From Spirochaetales bacterium (GTDB lineage Bacteria > Spirochaetota > Spirochaetia > DTKZ01), in contig JAITGB010000274.1 in assembly GCA_031280945.1 (NCBI GenBank), forward strand, positions 1-6,927: a stretch of DNA of 6,927 bases, read 5' to 3'. A model generated the notes under the pieces. The model saw only the letters and a program-made list of their open reading frames with translations, did no database searches and was not told the DNA's origin. A program made the translations under genes and the position numbers. Below, in pieces: positions 1 to 4,032 of the stretch (position 1 is the first letter of the stretch; each line of letters starts with the position of its first letter).

Positions 1-132
1 AAAGGCATGATTCACCTTGTTGATTTCGCGGAAACCTCTGAGATGCAGCGCCGCGCCGCTCCCGTCCTCATGGAGTACGCGGCTGAACTGAAAGCCGCAG
101 ACGTTCTAAAAGCCGTTCAGAACGTTAAATAG
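1..132 (+). CDS. dctP: TRAP transporter substrate-binding protein (DctP family), C-terminal end only
   Basis: The window opens inside a gene whose last 43 codons are read in frame 1 and end with TAG. The peptide aligns without gaps over its last 33 residues with the C-terminus of the complete DctP protein at 801-1811: both contain an E-M-x-x-R-A-x-P block, then E-x-x-A-x-E, and both end in K-A-(V/I)-Q-N-V-K. Roughly 17 of about 41 positions are identical, so the two are paralogues and not a recent duplication. Family role: the periplasmic receptor that captures an organic acid for a TRAP transporter. The tail alone says nothing about substrate. No dctQ or dctM follows it; a hairpin and a terminator do, so it either ends an operon whose membrane genes lie upstream or is an orphan receptor. 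The start and most of the gene are outside the window. Confidence 0.82.
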   Translation, partial: KGMIHLVDFAETSEMQRRAAPVLMEYAAELKAADVLKAVQNVK

Positions 133-146
133 AGGCGGCTTAAAAC

Positions 147-164
147 CTCTGCCGTCCGGCAGAG
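147..164 (+). other. Hairpin in the 3' untranslated region of the upstream dctP-like gene
   Basis: A 7-bp perfect stem (CTCTGCC / GGCAGAG) with the 4-base loop GTCC begins 15 bases after the stop codon. The bases after it (CGCTTT) are not U-rich enough for a terminator by themselves. It may stabilise the 3' end of the transcript or pause polymerase before the proper terminator at 188-218. Confidence 0.45.
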
Positions 165-187
165 CGCTTTGTCATGGTATTCGAAAG

Positions 188-218
188 GCTCCTCCTTTAT
201 ATGGGAGGAGCTTTTTTT
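188..218 (+). terminator. Rho-independent terminator of the upstream dctP-like gene
   Basis: A perfect 8-bp stem (GCTCCTCC / GGAGGAGC) closes an 8-base loop and is followed at once by seven T residues. It lies 55 bases after the stop codon of the upstream gene. Read on the other strand the hairpin is not followed by a T tract, so it should work only for plus-strand transcription. The stop codon of the facing small gene lies in the T tract. Confidence 0.88.
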
Positions 219-399
219 AGTCTCTACAGAGGGGGTCAAAAGAGTCGATTGTGATGGGGGTATCCAGCCATTCTGCCCTGCCTTTCCAGATTTTCTGCGG
301 CGGGGTTTCTATCCGCGCTTCTTTAATATAGGGAGCGAGGAGAGCGATAAGGCTTTCCATATTGGTTTCACTTTTCAGTTTCAAAACAATTTCGCCCAT
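217..399 (-). CDS. Small 60-residue protein, possibly a truncated antitoxin-like protein
   Basis: I chose the ATG at 399 because a GGGAGG ribosome binding site lies 7 bases upstream on the minus strand; an in-frame TTG at 414 would have to start inside that site. A good promoter lies at 440-468, so this looks like an expressed gene. The product starts MGEIVLKLKS, has a predicted helix (about residues 11-30), a K-I-W-K-G-R-A-E-W-L segment (41-50) and ends TPITIDSFDPLCRD. From memory, the W-L-x-x-P-x-x-x-x-x-F-x-P-L-x-R pattern resembles short antitoxin-like proteins that usually continue with an E-E-(I/L) tail and are followed by a PIN-type toxin gene. Here TAA cuts the protein right at that tail, inside the T tract of the facing terminator, and no toxin gene follows because the neighbouring DNA codes the DctP tail on the other strand. 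That suggests a remnant or orphan antitoxin. The family link is unverified. Confidence 0.6.
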   Translation of the reverse strand: MGEIVLKLKSETNMESLIALLAPYIKEARIETPPQKIWKGRAEWLDTPITIDSFDPLCRD

Positions 400-439
400 G
401 CGGGAACCTCCCAAACAGCGTAAAATTCAGGTTATTTCC

Positions 440-468
440 AATATATGCTGCCGCCGGGTCTTTTTCAA
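440..468 (-). promoter_or_regulatory. Sigma70-type promoter of the small minus-strand gene
   Basis: On the minus strand there is a -35 box TTGAAA (463-468), a 17-base spacer and a -10 box TATATT (440-445). Transcription would begin near 433, leaving a leader of about 34 bases before the ATG at 399. Box quality, exact 17-bp spacing and the correctly placed ribosome binding site support each other. Confidence 0.68.
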
Positions 469-544
469 GGCCGCAAGTCCCGCCCTGCCTGAAAGACGGC
501 TGCAATTTACCCCACTTACATAAAATTATATTTTTCAAAATAAT

Positions 545-700
545 CGTATTCTTACCCGCGCAAGGGATAGAAGCGGAAAGCCCGCAGAAAGCGCATCGGC
601 GCTTTCGAGGACTTGGAGCGGATAGCCCGGTTTTTTGCCTTGCGGATTTTGCGGAGCAAAATCCGCAAGGCAAAAAATGCGCCCAAATTCTTCCGCTGAA
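545..700 (+). repeat. Structured intergenic repeat, copy 1 (long-hairpin form)
   Basis: Positions 545-636 match 3791-3882 at 90 of 92 bases without gaps; the differences are at 549 and 557. The order is a half-motif GGATAGAAGCGGAAAGCCCG (565-584), a perfect 8-bp hairpin GAAAGCGC-ATCG-GCGCTTTC (587-606), a related half-motif (609-629) containing GGAGCGGATAGCCCG, then a perfect 22-bp stem with a GGA loop (631-652 pairs with 656-677), then a conserved tail TGCGCCCAAATTCTT (678-692) with weaker similarity to about 700. GCGCA at 558-562 could pair with TGCGC at 678-682 and close the whole element. The long stem has T residues on its 5' arm and A residues on its 3' arm, the opposite of an intrinsic terminator on either strand. 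No reading frame inside it looks genuine. With the promoter at 736 it accounts for most of the gene-free stretch 469-800; I see nothing definite in 469-544. Confidence 0.9.
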
Positions 701-735
701 ACGGATTTATATGTAAAACCCATTGCCCTTTTTGT

Positions 736-764
736 TTGACAGGGGGCTTTTTCCAGTGTAGAGT
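736..764 (+). promoter_or_regulatory. Sigma70-type promoter of the dctPQM operon
   Basis: A perfect -35 box TTGACA (736-741), a 17-base spacer and a -10 box TAGAGT (759-764, four of six consensus bases) place the start near 771, about 30 bases before the dctP ATG. The -35 box is preceded by the T-rich stretch CTTTTTGTT. No obvious operator palindrome is seen around it. Confidence 0.7.
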
Positions 765-800
765 AACTGCGGTAATAAACCAAACGAGGAGGAATTTTTT

Positions 801-1811
801 ATGAAACGGTGTGTGCTTATTGCGCTTGCTGCGGCTTTGCTCCTGTCCGCGGGGCCTGTTTTTGCGGGCGGGTCGGGAGAGGGCTCTTCGGCGGGCAAAA
901 TCAATCTTGTGGGCGGGACTATGCTTCCCGAGGGCCATATCTACTGGCAGTGCGTGGAAAAGTTCAAAGAGAGAATGGCTGCCAACTACAAGGGCTCCAC
1001 GGCTATCGATATTAGCCTGCATCATTCGGGGACTTTGGGTACGGAGAAGGACGCGATTGAGTTTATGATTCAGGGGACGGCGGTTGACTTTTACGTTATT
1101 TCCCCCGCGTGGATTGCCACCTGGGACAAGACCGCGCCCATCATTGACGCGCCCTTTCTTTTTAAGGATGTTGACCACTGGAAAAAATGTCTCACCCAGG
1201 GAGTTTTGAAACCCATCGAGGACAACATGATTTCCAAGGGCCTGCGGTTTATCGGCTACGGCGGCGGCTCTACGCGGCATATCATCAGCAAGATTCCGGC
1301 GAACACCATCGCTGATTTTCCGAAAATCAAGATGCGCGTTCAGGGTTCTCCGCTCCACCAGAAGGCTTTCAGCGCCTGCGGGCTTCTTGCTACTCCGCTT
1401 GACTACATGGAAGTCTACAACGCCATTAAAACAGGCGTTCTTGACGCGCTTGAAAACGAGCCTGCGGGCCTTGAGAGCATGAAGTTCTACGAAGTGGCTC
1501 CCTACTATATTATGACAAGCCATCAGATTATCACCCGTATTCTTGGGTTCAGCGAAAAACGTTTTCAGAGTTTTCCCAAAGACGTTCAGGAGGCCATAAT
1601 AAAATCCGGCGCGGAGGCTTCGGCTTTCCACAGGGAAAAAGAAATTTCCGAAGCCCAGAGCATTATCGAAAGGCTCGAAAAGAACCACGGCCTGAAAGTT
1701 ATCAAGTTTGATAATACGGAAATGAGAGCCAGGGCAACTCCGGCTGTTGAAGCCTACGCCAAGGAAATCGGCGCGGAAGGCGTCATGAAAGCCATCCAGA
1801 ACGTAAAGTAG
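801..1811 (+). CDS. dctP: TRAP transporter substrate-binding protein, DctP family
   Basis: This 336-residue protein is the periplasmic receptor of a TRAP transporter; it should bind an organic acid and deliver it to DctQM. The N-terminus is a signal peptide: Lys2-Arg3, a hydrophobic run at about 5-20 and an A-x-A-like site ending VFA at residue 22. The mature protein starts GGSGEG, with no lipobox cysteine at the cleavage point. Family features include H-H-S-G-T-L-G-T-E-K-D (74-84), the F-P-K-I-K-M-R-V segment (173-180), whose Arg179 matches the arginine that normally salt-bridges the substrate carboxylate, and the M-E-V-Y-N-A-I-K-T-G-V-L-D-A-L-E-N helix (203-219). Length is normal. The ATG follows GAGGAGG with good spacing. 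It heads the dctPQM operon and is a paralogue of the gene ending at 132. The substrate cannot be read from sequence; C4-dicarboxylates, hydroxy acids and sugar acids are all possible. Confidence 0.95.
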   Translation: MKRCVLIALAAALLLSAGPVFAGGSGEGSSAGKINLVGGTMLPEGHIYWQCVEKFKERMAANYKGSTAIDISLHHSGTLGTEKDAIEFMIQGTAVDFYVISPAWIATWDKTAPIIDAPFLFKDVDHWKKCLTQGVLKPIEDNMISKGLRFIGYGGGSTRHIISKIPANTIADFPKIKMRVQGSPLHQKAFSACGLLATPLDYMEVYNAIKTGVLDALENEPAGLESMKFYEVAPYYIMTSHQIITRILGFSEKRFQSFPKDVQEAIIKSGAEASAFHREKEISEAQSIIERLEKNHGLKVIKFDNTEMRARATPAVEAYAKEIGAEGVMKAIQNVK

Positions 1812-1846
1812 GCGCGGGCCGGTTTTTCCAACATAAAGTAAACGGG

Positions 1847-1900
1847 GGGCGGGCCCGCGTGGCCCGCCCTGGTATTTTTGCTGTGTGCGCGGTGCGCGCA
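1847..1900 (+). promoter_or_regulatory. Tandem hairpins between dctP and dctQ
   Basis: The dctP-dctQ gap is 105 bases, while dctQ and dctM overlap. It holds a perfect 9-bp GC-only stem GGGCGGGCC / GGCCCGCCC (1847-1855 and 1861-1869, loop CGCGT), followed by TGGTATTTTTG, and then a 7-bp stem with one G-U pair (1884-1890 and 1894-1900, loop GGT). The T run starts 5 bases after the first stem, so it would be a weak or leaky terminator at best. In TRAP operons the binding protein is usually needed in excess of the membrane subunits; a 3'-protecting or attenuating hairpin here would achieve that. The role is inferred. Confidence 0.6.
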
Positions 1901-1916
1901 TTTAACAGGTGAATAT

Positions 1917-2432
1917 ATGATTCTCAGTAAAATTTGCGATGTATATACGAGGTGGCTCAACCGGATTATTCTTTTTCTGGGCCTGGCCCTTATGGCCGCC
2001 GTAACCATTCAAATCCTGGGCCGCTACGTTCCTTTTATTCCCCTGTGGCTGTGGCCCCAGGAGGTTGTGAACGTCTCTCTTGTGTGGATAATTTTTCTTG
2101 GCTCCATTGTCGCCCTGCGGGAGAAGGAGCATTTTACCGTTGATGTTTTTTCGATTCTGATGAAGGACAAAAAAGCGCCTCTTTTGAACGCGGCTCTTTC
2201 TGTTCTTTATTACGGCGTGGGCTTTGTCATTGCCCTTGTTTTTACGTATTACGGGTTCTTCTTTTTCCGCGACTGGGGCATGATTCAGGAGTCCGACATT
2301 ACGGGCATTAACCTCGGTTACATTTATTTTTCCGTTCCCGTTGCGGGAGTTTCGTGGTTTATTTTTCTCATTGAATCTCTTATGAGGGACTTAACGGGAC
2401 GGTCCCAGAGGCATCAGGAGGTGGTGGTGTGA
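1917..2432 (+). CDS. dctQ: TRAP transporter small permease subunit, DctQ family
   Basis: This 171-residue inner-membrane protein is the small subunit of the TRAP transporter; in the family it pairs with the large DctM subunit and helps dock the binding protein. Four membrane helices are visible at about residues 16-37, 50-67, 90-113 and 133-155. Family signatures include G-R-Y-V (35-38), W-P-Q-E-V-V (46-51) and W-I-I-F-L-G-S-I-V-A-L-R-E-K-E-H (57-72), matching the usual E...W..FLG...A.R...H pattern. I chose the ATG at 1917, which has AGGTGA just upstream (1907-1912). An in-frame TTG at 1878 would add 13 unconserved residues running through the second intercistronic hairpin. The last four bases overlap the start of dctM, so the two are probably translationally coupled. 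Confidence 0.93.
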   Translation: MILSKICDVYTRWLNRIILFLGLALMAAVTIQILGRYVPFIPLWLWPQEVVNVSLVWIIFLGSIVALREKEHFTVDVFSILMKDKKAPLLNAALSVLYYGVGFVIALVFTYYGFFFFRDWGMIQESDITGINLGYIYFSVPVAGVSWFIFLIESLMRDLTGRSQRHQEVVV

Positions 2433-3739
2433 CAGCCGGACTTGTATTCTTTATAATGTTTTTTCTTCTTTTGGCGCTGATTCTCCTCAGGGTTCCCGTG
2501 AGTTTCGCCCTTGCCTTTGCGGTTATTCCCATTTTGATTATGACCCCGGCTGTGGGGCCTGTCATGCTTTTACAGCGCATGATGATTCAGTTTGGCTCGT
2601 TTATTCTCTTGTCCATTCCGTTTTTTGTTCTGGCGGCAAACATTATGAACGAGGCGGGCATAACCGACCAGCTTATGAGATTCTCGCGTTCCATCGTGGG
2701 GTTTCTGCCCGGCGGCCTGGGACACGTGAATGTTCTTGTGAGCATGATTTTCGCCGGAATTTCCGGTTCGTCCAATGCGGACGCGGCGGGCATAGGCTCT
2801 GTTATTATTCCGGCCATGGTGAAGGAAGGCTACGGCGTTAATTTCTCCGTTGCGGTTACGGCCTGTTCCGCTGTTATGGGCGTTATTATTCCGCCCAGTA
2901 TTCTTATGGTTGTGTGGGGCGGCACCTTAAACGTTTCCGTGGGCGGCCTTTTCCTTGCGGGAATTATTCCGGGTATTCTTATCGGGCTTTTGCAGATGTC
3001 GGTTGTTCTTGTGTACGCTATCAAGTACAACTATCCCCGCGAAGCGCGGTTCTCCATTATGGAGGTGGCCCGCAGTTTCAAGACGAGCGTACTTGCCCTT
3101 GTAACGCCCCTTATTATTATCGGCGGCATCGTGGGCGGTTTTGTTACGCCGACCGAGGCTTCGCTCATTGCGGTTATTTACTCCATGCTGGTAAGTATGC
3201 TCATCTTCAAAACCGTTACGGTAAAAAGTTTTCTCAAACTCCTTTTGACTACCTTGCGGCTCTCCGCGGTTGTGCTCTTCGCGGTGGGAACAGCGGCCAT
3301 CTACGCCTGGGTTATGTCTTTTTACAAGATTCCCGCGTTCCTCGTTGGGGCTGTGAGTACGCTGACGACTTCACCTTCGGTTATGCTTATGATTATCGTG
3401 GGCATTTTCCTCATCGTAGGAATGTTTATTGACGGGACTCCGGCCATTATTATTTTCGCGCCGCTCTTGAAACCCCTCGCGGATTCGGTGGGCATCAATC
3501 CCCTGCACTTCGCGGTTGTGGGCTGCGTGTCAATCGCCTACGGACTTGTTACCCCGCCCTATGGTTTGTGCCTGCTCATTACAAGCAAAATCGCAAAAAT
3601 CAACTGCATCGAACCTGTACGGGAAGTCTGCTCTTTTCTGGGCGTTATGCTTATAGTTCTTCTTCTTATGATTTTTGTTCCCGACATAACGCTTTTTATG
3701 CCGAGACTTTTTATGCCGGAACTCTTTGGGGTGCAGTAG
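2429..3739 (+). CDS. dctM: TRAP transporter large permease subunit, DctM family
   Basis: This 436-residue, very hydrophobic protein is the transport channel of the TRAP system, which couples organic-acid uptake to an ion gradient (usually sodium). Length and about a dozen hydrophobic segments match the family. Signatures: L-R-V-P-V-S-F-A-L (19-28), I-P-F-F-V-L-A-A-N-I-M (63-73), G-I-S-G-S-S-N-A-D-A-A-G-I-G (110-123), the P-P-S-I-L-M loop (155-160), G-G-F-V-T-P-T-E-A (236-244), G-M-F-I-D-G-T-P-A-I (331-340) and G-L-V-T-P-P-Y-G (372-379). These paired hairpin-loop motifs build the substrate and ion sites of the ion-transporter superfamily. The start is GTG at 2429, overlapping the dctQ stop as GTGA, with AGGAGG at 2416-2421. 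The C-terminus carries a short duplicated peptide (LFMPR/LFMPE). A strong terminator follows. Confidence 0.95.
   Translation: MTAGLVFFIMFFLLLALILLRVPVSFALAFAVIPILIMTPAVGPVMLLQRMMIQFGSFILLSIPFFVLAANIMNEAGITDQLMRFSRSIVGFLPGGLGHVNVLVSMIFAGISGSSNADAAGIGSVIIPAMVKEGYGVNFSVAVTACSAVMGVIIPPSILMVVWGGTLNVSVGGLFLAGIIPGILIGLLQMSVVLVYAIKYNYPREARFSIMEVARSFKTSVLALVTPLIIIGGIVGGFVTPTEASLIAVIYSMLVSMLIFKTVTVKSFLKLLLTTLRLSAVVLFAVGTAAIYAWVMSFYKIPAFLVGAVSTLTTSPSVMLMIIVGIFLIVGMFIDGTPAIIIFAPLLKPLADSVGINPLHFAVVGCVSIAYGLVTPPYGLCLLITSKIAKINCIEPVREVCSFLGVMLIVLLLMIFVPDITLFMPRLFMPELFGVQ
3692..3721 (+). repeat. 15-bp tandem duplication at the 3' end of dctM
   Basis: CTTTTTATGCCGAGA (3692-3706) is followed directly by CTTTTTATGCCGGAA (3707-3721), differing at two bases. 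The frame is kept, giving the pentapeptides LFMPR and LFMPE just before the terminal LFGVQ. It looks like a small slippage duplication in the cytoplasmic or terminal tail. Confidence 0.6.
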
Positions 3740-3755
3740 ATTTTTTTGTAAACGC

Positions 3756-3785
3756 AAAAAAGCCGCCTTGAGGGCGGCTTTTTTT
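3756..3785 (+). terminator. Rho-independent terminator of the dctPQM operon
   Basis: The stem AAAAAAGCCGCC (3756-3767) pairs perfectly with GGCGGCTTTTTT (3773-3784) around the loop TTGAG, and T residues run to 3785. It begins 16 bases after the dctM stop. Because A and T tracts flank the GC core, it could also act on minus-strand transcription. Confidence 0.93.
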
Positions 3786-3790
3786 ATTAA

Positions 3791-3924
3791 CGTAGTCTTA
3801 CCTGCGCAAGGGATAGAAGCGGAAAGCCCGCAGAAAGCGCATCGGCGCTTTCGAGGACTTGGAGCGGATAGCCCGGTTTTTTCGGGCTTTGCCCGAAAAA
3901 GTGCGCCCAAATTCTTTTGCTTAA
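3791..3924 (+). repeat. Structured intergenic repeat, copy 2 (short-hairpin form)
   Basis: This is the same element as at 545-700 and in the same orientation. The constant part 3791-3882 differs from copy 1 at two bases only (3795, 3803). The 8-bp hairpin lies at 3833-3852 and the conserved tail TGCGCCCAAATTCTT at 3902-3916. The variable palindrome is different and much shorter here: TTTTTCGGGC (3878-3887), loop TTT, GCCCGAAAAA (3891-3900). GCGCA (3804-3808) and TGCGC (3902-3906) can again close the element. GCCCG at 3871-3875 can pair with CGGGC at 3883-3887, competing with the 3878-3900 stem, so two exclusive folds are possible. It starts 6 bases after the dctM terminator and ends about 40 bases before the promoter of the CoA-transferase gene. 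Confidence 0.9.
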
Positions 3925-3964
3925 AAAAAAGTACAGTCAAAAAAATGCTGGGCTTGTTTTTTGT

Positions 3965-3994
3965 TTGACGTGAGAAGGGCTTTCCTGCTATACT
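3965..3994 (+). promoter_or_regulatory. pct: Sigma70-type extended -10 promoter of the CoA-transferase gene
   Basis: A -35 box TTGACG (3965-3970), an 18-base spacer and a -10 box TATACT (3989-3994) preceded by TGC form an extended -10 promoter (TGCTATACT). Transcription would begin near 4001, about 32 bases before the ATG at 4033. It lies behind the dctM terminator, so the CoA-transferase should have its own transcript. Confidence 0.78.
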
Positions 3995-3995
3995 T

Positions 3996-4018
3996 GCGCA
4001 GCGTTTTTTAATCTGCGC
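3996..4018 (+). promoter_or_regulatory. Inverted repeat at the predicted transcription start of the CoA-transferase gene
   Basis: GCGCAG (3996-4001) and CTGCGC (4013-4018) form a perfect 6-bp inverted repeat with an 11-base T-rich centre. It spans the expected +1 site, so it could be a repressor operator; because the left arm is mostly upstream of +1 it is less likely to be a leader hairpin. Six-base repeats arise by chance, so support is weak. Confidence 0.3.
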
Positions 4019-4032
4019 CGTGAGGGTGAAAT

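Noticed and set aside
169..423. 84-residue plus-strand frame covering the terminator and the small minus-strand gene
   Set aside because: It spans an intrinsic terminator, has no ribosome binding site and reads antisense to the better-supported small gene.
631..677. Long perfect hairpin in repeat copy 1 as a rho-independent terminator
   Set aside because: The T tract lies on the 5' arm and the A tract on the 3' arm for both strands, so no U-run follows the stem in either direction.
545..700. Repeat as an integron attC site or cassette boundary
   Set aside because: Constant ends plus a variable palindrome superficially recall attC sites, and some treponemes carry chromosomal integrons. However, the RYYYAAC/GTTRRRY core sites are absent, the intervening DNA is a normal operon on the same strand with its own promoter, and no integrase is in view.
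552..1901. 449-residue open frame on the minus strand opposite dctP
   Set aside because: It runs antisense to a clear DctP gene and through the repeat, has no convincing ribosome binding site, is rich in Arg, Asn and Phe with no recognisable domain, and is explained by the codon bias of dctP.
1878..1916. Upstream TTG start for dctQ
   Set aside because: It would add 13 residues unlike the family N-terminus; AGGTGA directly precedes the ATG at 1917.
545..3924. CRISPR array or insertion sequence
   Set aside because: Only two copies about 3.2 kb apart with genes between, no spacer-repeat periodicity, no transposase reading frame and no obvious target-site duplications at the ends.
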